Shown: positions 44,821-57,400 of the stretch, in pieces
How positions within the stretch are numbered: position 1 is the stretch's first letter
Layout of the letters: each line of letters starts with the position of its first letter
From: Macrostomum hystrix
Taxonomy: Eukaryota > Platyhelminthes > Macrostomidae
Reading direction: 5' to 3'
Assembly (NCBI GenBank): GCA_950097015.1
Contig: CATNEN010000026.1
Span: 1,468,001-1,532,000 of the forward strand
Length of the DNA stretch: 64,000 nucleotides
The notes under the pieces: generated by a model
Databases searched by the model: none
What the model saw: only the letters and a program-made list of their open reading frames with translations
Told to the model about the DNA's origin: nothing
Program-made: the position numbers and the translations under genes

Positions 44821-45345
44821 CTACCGATAAAAAAGTGCGCAGCAATTGAACTTAATGTCATGAAATGCGGATGACAGGCTCACTTTCCGTACACTTAAAT
44901 CGCTTACACAGAAACAATTGCAATCGTCGGGAAAAGTGTATGCAATGTAGTGACCGCTCTGGGCTGAACGGCCCATGTGAACAACAGCCGCTCGAAGCGT
45001 GTATTTTCTACCTGACAGAGTGAGCTTCATTTCGAGAGGAATAGCCGATGAGCATTTTAATATGGCACCGCTCTTCGGGTCAACTCGGACTCGATCAACA
45101 CCGATGCACAGGCATTCAGATGTCGATGCAAGTACTTGAATATGAATGCGTCGACCATTTCCGCAGTTCGGATCTGAACAAGGAATATCTGTCTGCTCCG
45201 AGGTGGACATCATAGCTTGTCGCACGATTAGGGGAAAATCGCGGTCATCGTTTTCCCGGACTGGCAGGCGGAGAATTGTTACAACATCTATGCCATTCAC
45301 TCGACTTGCAATGTGGCATATGGAGCAGACAAGAGTTGTCTTTAT
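44821..45345 (-). CDS. USP (peptidase C19) C-terminal catalytic exon, partial
   Basis: A minus-strand exon from an acceptor CCCACAG at 45346-45347 to a stop at 44821, 174 residues. It encodes the second half of a ubiquitin-specific protease core: a zinc-finger CxxC (LVCSICHIAS), CSDPNC, the beta-rich ECLCIGVDRVRVD segment, the His box SGHYIAYTF and a final NCCALFYR strand. The catalytic Cys box must lie in an upstream exon, but upstream on this strand is the foldback minisatellite and arm. So either the arm is an intron of a larger gene or this is a captured fragment. It lies wholly inside the foldback element. Confidence 0.75.
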   Translation of the reverse strand: MKTTLVCSICHIASRVNGIDVVTILRLPVRENDDRDFPLIVRQAMMSTSEQTDIPCSDPNCGNGRRIHIQVLASTSECLCIGVDRVRVDPKSGAILKCSSAIPLEMKLTLSGRKYTLRAAVVHMGRSAQSGHYIAYTFPDDCNCFCVSDLSVRKVSLSSAFHDIKFNCCALFYR

Positions 45346-45351
45346 CTGTGG

Positions 45352-45720
45352 GCATGAGTTGGGCATGGCTGTGAATAGTTGGGCATGGTTGGGCATGGCT
45401 GGGAATAGTTGGGCATGGTTAGGCATGGCTGTGAATAGTTGGGCATGGTTGGGCATGGCTGGGAATAGTTGGGCATGGTTGGGCATGGCTGGGAATAGTT
45501 GGGCATGGTTGGGCATGGCTGGGAATAGTTGGGCATGGTTGGGCATGGCTGTGAATAGTTGGGCATGGTTGGGCATGGCTGGGAATAGTTGGGCATGGTT
45601 GGGCATGGCTGGGAATAGTTGGGCATGGTTGGGCATGGCAGGTATAGCTAGGCATGGTTAGACATTGTTTGGCATGGTTGGCATGCTGGGCATGGCTAGG
45701 CCTTGACATTATTGTATATG
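45352..45720. repeat. ~30-bp minisatellite, right arm
   Basis: Reverse-complement counterpart of 40361-41575, but only about 0.37 kb and more homogeneous. Confidence 0.93.
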
Positions 45721-47163
45721 GCTAGGCATGGCTGACATGGCTAGGCAAGATAATCATGGTTTATCAAAAGCAATAGTTGATTTAGTAAATATAGTAATAA
45801 ATTTCTTAGAACTTGAAAGACAAAATTCTGATATGACAATAGGCCTATAAGCTAGAATATAGAATATAGAAATTGCTAATCATTTATTGAACCCAAATAT
45901 TTAAAGTAAATTGAATAAATTATATAAACCTAATTGTGGAATCTAAATAGAGTAAACAAATAATGAGGGAAAAATATTTTGTCTTTTTTAGCATGTCAGT
46001 CTATACATTTTTTAGAGAAGTTAACAAACAAATAGACAATTTCATTTTTCCCTATGTGAGTATACAATAATGTTAAATAATAAATATGCTTAATATTATA
46101 TAATATCATATCAAGTTGGCTTTCTATATATATATTCAATGAAATATGTTTGAGGAATACAATTATATTAAAATTGTCATAACTAGCTCTACAGTATTCT
46201 AAGTCTAAGTACAACATTCTTTTTTCTAGGATTTTTTCATAGCCATCTTAATCCTGCTTTAGCTAGCTATATAGCTAAGCATAGGCATAGCTATCTTTTG
46301 TTCAAAAGCAAAAAATCATATGAGAAACTTTTAGAAAGTCTTTTTCTCTATTCCATTTCCATAGCCATATAGGGTTAGAACTCTTCTCTCCCCCACAAGT
46401 GTAGGTCTATGTATAACTAGGTCTAGCTATACACTGCATAACACTATACTCTTGACAGTCTTTGCACATAAATTAAACCACAAAAGGGTATATACTATTG
46501 TTGAAAGTAATATTCTAATAGAGCTTCATTTCGAAAAATAGTGCTTCGAATCCTAAGTGTTGAGGGTTTCACACCACGTGGGGTACGACAAGTTCGTTGA
46601 AAACTTTAGCTGCAGTTTGAATATTTCACGACAAACGATCCTTGAAGACATCTATAGATTATAGGGACGTTACATAGTTTTTAGCAATGTGCCTAGACTA
46701 ATAGCAAGTACTCTTAAATATTGTGGCACAGTTACTTCTTGCGCTAATAAAGCGAAAAATATGTATTGTGTGCCATTTTAGCCGCTCTGTGCAGCGTGGT
46801 AAGTCCAGCAATAAAATGACTGGCGTAAAGCCGTAAAAGTACTTTATTACTTCCTACATGCTTAGACAGAGCGGCACAAACCCTGGGTAGTGTGACACAA
46901 GAAGAACCTGTTATGCTTCTCTTAAAAATAAAAACGGCACACATTTTCCTCATTGCGTCACGGAGTGGGAGACCAGCAATAGCTCCAGCAATAAAAAAAA
47001 ACAAATTTCGCCGCTCTGGATCCAAGCGACCTGTCTTGGAGGCCTCAATTCTGCGTGGCACAGAATCTGTGGGTCAAAATAAATAAAATTCATTCATTTC
47101 CAGCAGTGGCACACCAAGTTTTCAAAAGTCTATTGCTGGCCCTATTGCTGGCGACCGGGGAGT
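45700..47163 (-). repeat. right inverted arm of the foldback element
   Basis: Reverse complement of 38917-40378, highly similar across the aligned stretch. Confidence 0.9.
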
Positions 47164-47172
47164 CTCAGTAAG

Positions 47173-47980
47173 GCAGTTTAAACTGACTGTTTTAGTTAAA
47201 TTAATAACGTGAAACTTAAAAAGAATGCAAGTTAAAAATGTACATGTGAACAAATTTTGGAGTCCTTTTTTATTTATTAGGCAAGTCTAACTTTGTTAAA
47301 GTGTGTTAGTAAATATGGTAAATATTTGATATTCTTTTTCTTAGAATCGAAAACCGTAATTCTAAAAAACAACAAGAAACCTTCAGTATTTTTATCCTTT
47401 TGTGGCTGACAACTGTACCGGGCATAGACGAATGTACAGAATCTTTAGCGTCACTGTCGGTAATTGTCCTTAGCCTTTTATCTGTCCTTATCTACAGCTC
47501 TATCTAGCAAAAAGTAAAATAATGCCTAGTAAATTCTTGGAAACAATGCTTAAGCTTGTTTGCTAGATAGAACTATTTAAAGTAAGATATATGAATGAAA
47601 TAAATACTTGACTAGATAGATGATTTTCTTTATTTAAATTGTAGTTGCCTTTCTTCCAATGATAGGACACTACCAGGTGAAGTGTAAAACTAAACAAAGA
47701 TTGAGCAAAGTTAAATAGCTAATGTATATAAAAAAGAGAAAAAAAATGGTGTGAACTGGTAGCTTTAATTTTGGTTTTGAATATTGAAAAGGTTATAATT
47801 TCATATCTTTTAGCTAGGTTTTGTAGCTAGGATAGGTCCTGTGCAAGTCAGGTTTGTTCCAATCAATTTATTTTTATCTAATCCATAGCTATGCCTATAC
47901 TATTATCCAAATTTATATTTATCCAAATAAAACTTTGGGTTAAAGGGTAACCACCCATTGCGAGGAATAGGAGCTGATTC
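47173..47980. other. spacer between foldback and nested MITEs
   Basis: AT-rich. No exon or repeat recognised; it may hold decayed 5' LINE sequence near its right end. Confidence 0.35.
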
Positions 47981-48023
47981 GTTAGCTGCAGTGGCGTAGC
48001 TGGGAGGGTATACAGGGATATAT

Positions 48024-48637
48024 CCCATAGTCCGGATCATGCTGGTTACGGCGGAAATTTCCGGCGTAAATGTTGCTGGTAAATATGTTGGCCGGCGTAA
48101 GGTTGGCGTAACTTTTGACCAAAAAATCTGGTGGCGTAAGTGGTTGGCGTAACCACGATCACCACGATCGTGAATCACGATCATATGTATCACTATAGAA
48201 CATAACACCAAGGACCACTAGAAGAAGAACAAGAAGAAGAAGAAGAAGAAGAAGAACTCTTCTTCTAGTGGTCCTTGCATAACACATTTGCGTTAATTAT
48301 GATGTTTGCGTTAATTAGGAGCAGCATTAAAACAAAGTTCATTAAAATATTGCAGTTCATATAAATGAGATAGCAGAATATCTATTGTAGGATAGCAAAA
48401 GTTTTTTTAGCTTTAAGATGCTTACTTTGATACTTGATTCAGAATTTGCAACTTGTGAGATTTTTAAACAGTTGCAACTTCTGAATTTAATTAATCACCG
48501 ATTAACATGATTTGTGAAGGACCTTTTTTGGGTGGCGTAAGTCAGAGGGACCTTTTTTGGTTGGCGTAAGTCTGGCGTAAGTGCCAAAAATGTTGGATTT
48601 TTCCTCCGGCGTAAGTCCAGCATGATCCGGACTATGG
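48024..48637. mobile_element. middle MITE with GGCGTAAGT motifs
   Basis: Perfect inverted ends starting CCCATAGTCCGGATCATGCT, with ATATAT on both flanks (target duplication ATATAT or a subset). The arms contain repeated GGCGTAAG motifs. It contains the 69-bp element. Confidence 0.85.
48209..48277. mobile_element. 69-bp hairpin mini-element
   Basis: CAAGGACCACTAGAAGAAG at the left and CTTCTTCTAGTGGTCCTTG at the right enclose a GAA-repeat loop. A perfect 8-bp duplication CATAACAC (48201-48208, 48278-48285) shows it inserted as a unit. Confidence 0.82.
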
Positions 48638-48790
48638 GATATATCCCCCCAAGTGGCAGAAAAATTGGGGGAGAGTTGAAAGGGGGAGTATTACCATTAA
48701 AATACAGTCCATTTTTTATTGTTCATTCACATTTTTTCATTTACCCCCCTATCAAAAATTCTTAGCTACGCTACTGGTTAGCTGTAACAC

Positions 48791-50012
48791 TTAGTAAGAC
48801 AAGGCTGTCCCCTATCCCCTCTACTCTTCTCACTATATATAGATCATTTGAACACAATGCTAAGGGATTCATTTTGCAGCGACACCTTCATTAAAGATGA
48901 ACAAATCAACAACTTGCTATACTGCAATGATTTAGTGATCTTCGGAGAGAATCCTCAAGAGTTGCAGAAGGGCCTCGATAAAGTGTCTGAATTTTGTCAA
49001 AGCCACAAGCTAGAAATCAATATGCAAAAAACTAAGGTTATTAGCTGTTGCCCTGACCCATCAAAGATGGCTAACAAACTATTTCTGCAGGGACAACTGT
49101 TAGATAGCTGTTAAATAAAAAATTATTTGTAAACAGATCAGCTCAGCTCATGCTGTACTGCATAGCAATGATAGGAAGCATGGCTCTGTACGCCTCCGAG
49201 GCCTGGGGGGCTTTTTTCTCGTGGAACCTGGGTCCTTGGGACCGCTGTCTTTTGGAAAGGGTAAACATCAGGTGCTGTAAAGCCATACTACAAGTCAGCC
49301 AAAATACGGATAGGAACGGGGCCCGCTCAGAGTTAGGCAGATTGCCTTTATTATACAACATCCAGAAAAGAAGCACTTCGTACTGGGCCTCCATAACAAG
49401 CCGGCCGGACTCCATAATTTTCAAGTTATTGGCAGACCAAACATACAGTGATGTTGGAATCAAAACAAAGATCAACAATGACGTTATGCTGAACTGCAGA
49501 GGCATTAGTCCTGCAAAAGCAATTAAAAACCACAGGAAAAATTTTGTTTCTCAGTTCAATACCCTTTGGAGACAAAGGACACAGAACACAAGCAAGCTAA
49601 GTCATTTCTATTACTCCTTCAAGCAATATTATTCAGCGAAAAATATTTACAACAAATATACAACCCAGAGTTGAGACGTACCATATCCTCATTTAGACTA
49701 GGAAACCATAAGCTAGCTTGCAAAACATTGCGAACTGCAAGACCAAAAATTCTGTATGTGAATAGATTATGTAGTAAGTGCAAAACAGAAGTTGAAAACG
49801 AGGTCCACTTCCTTTTTAAGTGCAGTTGGAATATGTATAGTGTAGCACATTCGAATTTTGAGAAGGAAATTTCTGGGAAAACTCCCAATTTCATATCCTT
49901 AACAGCAGAAGAGAAATCTAACTACATAATGGCTCAAGACAATCGGGAAACCATTGAAGCTTTAGCAAAATACATCATAGGTATCTCTAAAATAAGGGAA
50001 CAGCTGCCCTGA
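48791..50012 (+). pseudogene. broken non-LTR retrotransposon (RT C-terminus and tail domain)
   Basis: 48791-49114 encodes VRQGCPLSPLLFSLYIDHL and YCNDLVIF, reverse transcriptase blocks with the YxDD box changed to YCND, then a stop. 49141-49674 continues with ALYASEAWG and LGRLPLLYNIQKRSTSYW after an internal loss. A frameshift near 49570-49670 leads to the last segment, which ends at 50012 and holds LCSKCKTEVENEVHFLFKC, a CCHC-like motif of LINE C-termini. A-rich and (AAT)n tails follow at 50218-50283. The copy is inactive and 5' truncated or interrupted by the MITE at 47989. Confidence 0.82.
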
Positions 50013-50283
50013 GACTACGAGCTCGCACATAGTGTATTAACATTTAACAATATATATTTAATATTTTGTTTTATTCCTGGCGTCCCTTGTGTTTTTACTG
50101 CTCTTATTTTTAATACCTTTGCTTTTGCTTTTCCCTTCCCAGCTCAATAGTTGAATCCTACAAAACTTCGCTTTTTATGTTATGTTTCTTGTTGTCCAGT
50201 AAAATATTTGTTGTCAAAAAAAAATAAAAAAAAATCAGCACCTATAGATGGTGTGAGCATTTTAATAATAATAATAATAATAA

Positions 50284-51462
50284 CTTAAATGTACAGTTTT
50301 GAATAGGTAGGTAGGTTCCAATAACATTTAATGGCAACAAGAGCAGATCCATTTAGAGGTCCAAAGCTCTTAAAGCTCTATATTATAAAATAAACTGCCT
50401 TGGTCCCACAGTACCCTATAGTCCATTGCAGTCCATTACAGTCCCATTGTGGTTCATTGCAGTCTTTTTCGATGTTTATACAGATCCCTAAGGGGTAATG
50501 AAGAGTGCATGCTCATCCTCTTCCCAACTTGGCCAACCTAATTTGGTGGGACTTGGCCTATCATAGTTTTGTTTGCCTTATCATAGATTATCTTAGTAGC
50601 TTACTAGGGCCTACCTAGACAAGAATGAACCAGATTTGCAGCACCTTAGTTATCCAACCAGCATTATCACGAGGCCACTCCACCCACTCATGTCATAATG
50701 GCCACTTAACAAATTGTCAGAAATGAGAAAAGCTACAAATAATCAAGTAACTCGCCTTTGAGTTTAACTGTTAGGATAGTAAAGCAAAGAAAGTTATAAT
50801 TCCACTAAGCTGATTAACATCTAGAAATGTATAGACATATCCAAAATATACCAATGCTTATTCTCATGAAATGATTATGAATTTGATATTTATAGTTTGA
50901 TTAGCTTGAATATAAATATAATACTATATAATACATTATAGTTAGAAATGATATTTTTGTATGACTGCTGTCCAACATGTTGGAAGTATATATATTATTC
51001 TTTTTTACACATTTGTATATATAATTTTTGTCTTGCACTATCCTAGCTAACCAATCAGAAGCCAACCAGTTAAATCAAATTTAAGTATTCAAAATGAAGC
51101 ATCAAACACAAAGGGCCTATAGAACTGCAGTGTGTGTCAACAAATAATTTTAATGGCCTATGATTAAAAATTAGTTATTTTGCTTTGAAACTGCTTCAGA
51201 AAATTGTAAAATGGATTTGCAGTTGTCTCTCTCACATGTACTTATTTTTGTTACAATTTCAGAATTCAATGTAAAGAATCACTTTGTGCAATTTGCAAAC
51301 CATTTTTTAAAAGAAAACATTTTAGAGAGATTTTGCAAATAGTAAAGTGGTGATAAACTGCCTAAATACAGTCACAGCTAAAATTATTATTGGCTGTCAT
51401 AAAGCCAGCAGACATTCATCTTCATCTGTACAAAGAACATCGATCTATAAACTACAAGATCC
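50284..51462. other. AT-rich intergenic DNA before the FERM gene
   Basis: Short CAGTCCATT-type repeats near 50410-50465. Otherwise no feature recognised; the promoter and 5' UTR of the FERM gene should lie at the right end. Confidence 0.4.
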
Positions 51463-54400
51463 ATGACTGACAGTCGCAAGACACCGCCAACGTCACCACA
51501 TCGTGCTAGCAGCAAGAACCTCACTGTCAAAGTGGTGCTGCTTGATGACACAGTAAACTCATTCCAGGTTCCAGTGAGTAACTTCAGATTAACCAGAATT
51601 GCACTAAAGAGATGAATTTGGTGTTCTCAGAATGTCACATGAGTGATGGATTTGGTGTTCTCGGAATGTCACATGAGTGATGAATTTTGTGTTCTCAGAA
51701 TGTCACATGAGTGATGGATTTGGTGTTCTCGGAATGTCACATGAGTGATGGATTTGGTGTTCTCGGAATGTCACATGAGTGATGGATTTGGTGTTCTCAG
51801 AATCTCACATGAGTGATGGATTTGGTGTTCTCAGAATGTCACATGAGTGATGGATTTGGTGTTCTCGGAATGTCACATGAGTGATGGATTTGGTGTTCTC
51901 AGAATCTCACATGAGTGATGGATTTGGTGTTCTCAGAATGTCACATGAGTGATGGATTTGGTGTTCTCGGAATGTCACATGAGTGATGGATTTGGTGTTC
52001 TCGGAATGTCACATGAGTGATGGATTTGGTGTTCTCAGAATGTCTCATGAGTGATGGATTTGGTGTTCTCGGAATGTCACATGAGTGATGGATTTGGTGT
52101 TCTCAGAATGTCACATGAGTGATGGATTTGGTGTTCTCGGAATGTCACATGAGTGATGGATTTGGTGTTCTCAGAATGTCTCATGAGTGATGGATTTGGT
52201 GTTCTCAGAATGTCACATGAGTGATGGATATAGTGTTCTCAGAATGTCACATGAGTGATGGATTTGGTGTTCTCGGAATGTCACATGAGTGATGGATTTG
52301 GTGTTCTCAGAATGTCACATGAGTGATGGATTTGGTGTTCTCAGAATGTCTCATGAGTGATGGATTTGGTGTTCTCGGAATGTCACATGAGTGATGGATT
52401 TGGTGTTCTCAGAATGTCACATGAGTGATGGATTTGGTGTTCTCGGAATGTCACATGAGTGATGGATTTGGTGTTCTCAGAATGTCACATGAGTGATGGA
52501 TTTGGTGTTCTCGGAATGTCACATGAGTGATGGATTTGGTGTTCTCAGAATGTCTCATGAGTGATGGATTTGGTGTTCTCGGAATGTCACATGAGTGATG
52601 GATTTGGTGTTCTCAGAATCTCACATGAGTGATGGATTTGGTGTTCTCGGAATGTCACATGAGTGATGGATTTGGTGTTCTCAGAATCTCACATGAGTGA
52701 TGGATTTGGTGTTCTCGGAATGTCACATGAGTGATGGATTTGGTGTTCTCAGAATCTCACATGAGTGATGGATTTGGTGTTCTCAGAATGTCACATGAGT
52801 GATGGATTTGGTGTTCTCAGAATGTCACATGAGTGATGGATTTGGTGTTCTCAGAATGTCACATGAGTGATGGATTTGGTGTTCTCAGAATGTCACATGA
52901 GTGATGGATTTGGTGTTCTCAGAATGTCACATGAGTGATGGATTTGGTGTTCTCAGAATGTCACATGAGTGATGGATTTGGTGTTCTCAGAATGTCACAT
53001 GAGTGATGGATTTGGTGTTCTCAGAATGTCACATGAGTGATGGATTTGGTGTTCTCAGAATGTCACATGAGTGATGGATTTGGTGTTCTCAGAATGTCAC
53101 GTGAGTGATGGATTTGGTGTTCTCAGAATGTCACATGAGTGATGGATTTTGTGTTCTCAGAATCTCACATGAGTGATGGATTTTGTGTTCTCAGAATGTC
53201 ACATGAGTGATGGATTTGGTGTTCTCAGAATGTCACATGAGTGATGGATTTGGTGTTTTCACACTCTTTAAAATTCAGGTTCTTAAGGTGTTCTTTGTTA
53301 GCCTAAAAGTACGTTTTGTGTTGCGAAAATTTCTTGAGTATGACTACCGTTAGTTTGCTAGTTAATGCGCTGCCTAACTAGCCTACTATAATCGGATTTA
53401 TAAATCAGGGCTTCTGATAAGATAATCCTCTACACCTACACAATCTCTAGTCTGCCTAACGCAACTTAACTCCTGCCTATTTAATCTGTCGATCTTCAGT
53501 GAGACTTACATAAAGAAATTGAGGCGAGCAGTAAGAGATTGTTTTGGGGAAAAAGTAGAAAATAGACTGAGTGACAAGTGAGAAATAGACTGAGTGACAA
53601 GTGAGAAATAGACTGAGTGACAAATGAAAAATATACTGGGTGACAAGTGAGAAATAGACTGGGTGACAAGTGAGAAATAGACTGGGTGACAAGTGAGAAA
53701 TAGACTGGGTGACAAGTGAGAAATAGACTGGGTGACAAGTGAGAAAAAGACTGGGTGACAAGTGAGAAATAGACTGGGCGACAAGTGAGAAATAGACTGG
53801 GTGACAAGTGAGAAATAGACTGGGCGACAAGTGAGAAATAGACTGGGTGACAAGTGAGAAATAGACTGGGTGACAAGTGAGAAATAGACTGGGTGACAAG
53901 TCAGAAAAAGACTGGGTGACAAGTGAGAAATAGACTGGGTGACAATTGAGAAATAGACTGGGTGACAAGTGAGAAATAGACTAAGTGACAAGTGAGAAAT
54001 AGACTGGGTGACAAGTGAGAAATAGACTGGGTGACAATTGAGAAATAGACTGGGTGACAAGTCAGAAAAAGACTGGGTGACAAGTGAGAAATAGACTGGG
54101 TGACAAGTGAGAAATAGACTGGGTGACAAGTGAGAAATAGACAGGGTGACAAATGAGAAATCGACTGGGTGGCAAGTGAGAAATAGACTGGGTGGCAAGT
54201 GAGAAATAGACTGGGTGACAAGTGAGAAATAGACTGAGTGACAAGTGAGAAATAGACTGGGTGACAAGTGAGAAATAGACTGGGTGAGAGTGAGAAATCG
54301 ACGGAGTTAACGAAATAGAGTAGGAAAAAGTACACAAAAAGTTGCACTTTTCATTTAAAGGTGGGCCGAATTTCTACAACGTTATTTTCTTTTCAAATAC

Positions 54401-57400
54401 TGGATCTGCACGCCGTTCTCGGATTCCTTGCATACGCATTGGACAACCTTAGCAGCATCCCATTCCCCATCCACTCGTTTTGGGGGGGCCTAACCCGTTC
54501 ACTTCCGGTCAAAGCCAGTACAGTTACCTAGTTTATAGATGATTGATTGATTGGTACAAGTGGTGCTTGTCTAGTTGTCCTTTGAACCATAGTTAAATAA
54601 TTACTTTATCAAAAATTTTTCGTACACTTTTCTAAACATATTTTTGTGCTCGGAATTCGATAAGATAATTGACGTTCATATTTATAATTGATTACACCAG
54701 CCCCTATTGAGCCAAATATGCAGCCGACAGCACAGCCACAACGATTGCGCGGTGCATCTAAAGGCTGCCACACAGCTGTTCAGTCCATGGACTGGGGGGA
54801 CGCCACAGCCACTCTCAATTTACCCCAGCTAATTCTGGTACCAATTTAACAGCTGGGTGTACTGAAGCAATGCAGAGTTAAGTGTCCTACTTAAAGACAC
54901 AAATTGTTCCATTGGAGTTGAGAATCGAACCCCCGACCTTTAACTCTTGATTCCGACGCTCTAACCTCTTGGCTACGACTCACTGTTACAGCACGAAAAT
55001 TGAATATTATAAACGCAAATTTATACATGAAGTTCCTTTTCAAGTTTATTAAATTTGTCAAAACTTTTAAATCAAGGAAAGTGTTGAGGGAATTGAGATT
55101 GAGCCCAAGAAACTGGATTAATAAGGCTGCTGAGCAACTGGCAAAGGCTTTCTACTTCAGTTCCAGTTAGTCCGTTCGCCCGCTCCTAGTCTGTTCCGAT
55201 TCCCAAATCCTCAGCTTTCCTTTCCTCATTCCACCTACGGCCGGTTCAAGAGAGTCGCCTATCTCTCCCTCGCCCCCCCGGAGGCAACCCAACTACTTCC
55301 CGTTCCTCGGCCACCACTGAGGGGGTTACACGTTAAATCTGACCGATTTCTCCCCTCTCTCAATCCTCTCTTTTCTCCCTAACGAAGCAGTCCTGTCTAG
55401 TATAGTACCCCTGTTCTTATGTATTCTCTGGGCTGCGGCACTGATGATTGAGATAGAACTTACGACTAATGGCTCTAACAGATGAGCAGCTCAGTTTGTG
55501 AGTCCTGTTGTATTCGCGTTCGATCTTTTTTACTTTTTTGGATCTTGTTTTGGATTTGGGATCTGAATCTTAAGATTTGGGATCTGAATCTTTAGATTTG
55601 GGATCTGAATCTTTAGATTTGGCAGCTGAATCTTTAGATTTGGGATCTGAATCTTTAGATTTGGCAGCTGAATCTTTAGATTTGGCAGCTGAATCTTTAG
55701 ATTTGGCAGCTGAATCTTTAGATTTGGCAGCTGAATCTTTAGATTTGGCAGCTGAATCTTTAGATTTGGCAGCTGAATCTTTAGATTTGGGATCTGAATC
55801 TTTAGATTTGGAATCTGCATCTTTAGATTTGGAATCTGCATCTTTAGATTTGGGATCTGGATTTTCTGTTTTATGTCTTGATCTTTGGATTTGGGATCTG
55901 GAATCTGATTTCAATATTCGGCACTAAAGCTTTATTTTGCCTTTTACGTAAGCTTTTAGTATCTAAGAGAGAAAATGTTCAAAGTTAACTTCAAAGTCAG
56001 CGAGATGTCTTTGTGAAATCTTTCATTCTTATTTTCTTTGGGCGAAAGTCTTCCTTCGGTTAATTAGGACCAAGGCCTTCCTCTCTGCCTGTCCATCCGC
56101 CTACCTGTTCCACTGGAGTTGTCGCATTCTCTTTCTCATCGTCATCGCATCCTTACTCTTACAAAAAACTGTATCTAAGATCAGAGAAATGATTAAGGGA
56201 AGGGGAGATTTTTGGAAGACAAATTGCGGGAAGGTGGGCGCGACTGTACAGAATGATGCACTATTACATTTTCCCATCAGCGATCGAATGTGGATGAGCA
56301 CACAGGAAGGCTGGCGCCCGCTCGCCCGAGCAGAGGTGCTGAGTCCAGGGGAGGGGGGAATGACGGTCGGCATGCTTTTAGCGGCCCTGGCGCGCCAGAC
56401 TGCAGGGACTCCGGCGACTGGCTAGGAAATGGAAATAGAAGGCGGGGATAATTATTAAGCCTCGGTGGGAGAGGCAAAAATGTTTTATGAAGGCCGGGTG
56501 GGGCGGAGTTAAATGCGTTGCCTGGATTTTGTGTCCGTGTGTTCTCACTGTTCTCACTGTGCTCTCAACATGAGTGGCTGAAGCAGTTCAGCTGCCTAAC
56601 TAGGGGAGAAAATCTTATGGTAAAAGTGGAAACAGAGACGAGATGGGATTGGAGCTGATGGGGAAGAAGGGATGGGATTGGAGCTGATGGGGAAGAACGG
56701 ATGGGATTGGAGCTGATGGGGAAGAAGGGATGGGATTGGAGCTGATGGGGAAGAAGGGATGGGATTGGAGCTGATGGGAAAGAAGGGATGGGATTGGAGC
56801 TGATGGGGAAGAAGGGATGGGATTGGAGCTGATGGGGAAGAAGGGATGGGATTGGAGCTGATGGGGAAGAAGGGACGGGATTGGAGCTGATGGGAAAGAA
56901 GGGATGGGATTGGAGCTGATGTGGAAGAAGGGATGGGATTGGAGCTGATGGGGAAGGGATGGGATTGGAGCTGATGGGAAAGAAGGGATGGGATTGGAGC
57001 TGATGTGGAAGAAGGGATGGGATTGGGGCTGATGGGGAAGGGATGGGATTGGAGCTGATGGGGAAGAAAGGATGGGCAATACATGTGGCTGAATAGCAAG
57101 AGATGCTATCCATTTCGGACTAACGCGTATTAATGTACAAATCCATACTCACATGGAGGTTATGCAAGCCACTGCCAGTCCTAATCCCTGTGCCGCAGCT
57201 GTGTTGGATCCCCAGTTCTCGACTTATATTCCCCAAGTCGAGCTAAATCCCCAATTGATCGGGAATTGAGTCCGTGGCCGTAAAAACTCGCAACTGGCCG
57301 AGTTCTGGCCGAAATCTGCTCTCCTCAAACTACAGCCTGGCCTTTCTCTCCCTTGACACCCCCACTCTTGCCGCAAATGCTGCAGGGTGGAGCACAGTTA

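Larger units (their letters stand above)
38917..47163. mobile_element. foldback transposon with 9-bp target duplication
   Basis: The outer ends are ACTCCCCGGTCGCC and its reverse complement. CTCAGTAAG flanks both sides exactly (38908-38916 and 47164-47172). The inverted arms extend about 1.46 kb (38917 to ~40378 and 47163 to ~45700) with few differences, and each leads into the same ~30-bp minisatellite. A 9-bp duplication, long arms and internal tandem repeats recall Drosophila FB elements and other Mutator-superfamily foldbacks. No transposase is seen. The 3.7-kb interior carries a coiled-coil ORF, two MITEs and a USP catalytic exon. Confidence 0.88.
47989..48776. mobile_element. outer hAT-like MITE
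   Basis: Ends CAGTGGCGTAGCT and AGCTACGCTACTG, flanked by a perfect 8-bp duplication GTTAGCTG (47981-47988, 48777-48784). It contains the MITE at 48024-48637. Confidence 0.87.

Noticed and set aside
54900-54990. Functional tRNA gene on the minus strand
   Set aside because: Box A and B are good, but the acceptor stem does not close and a SINE body follows.
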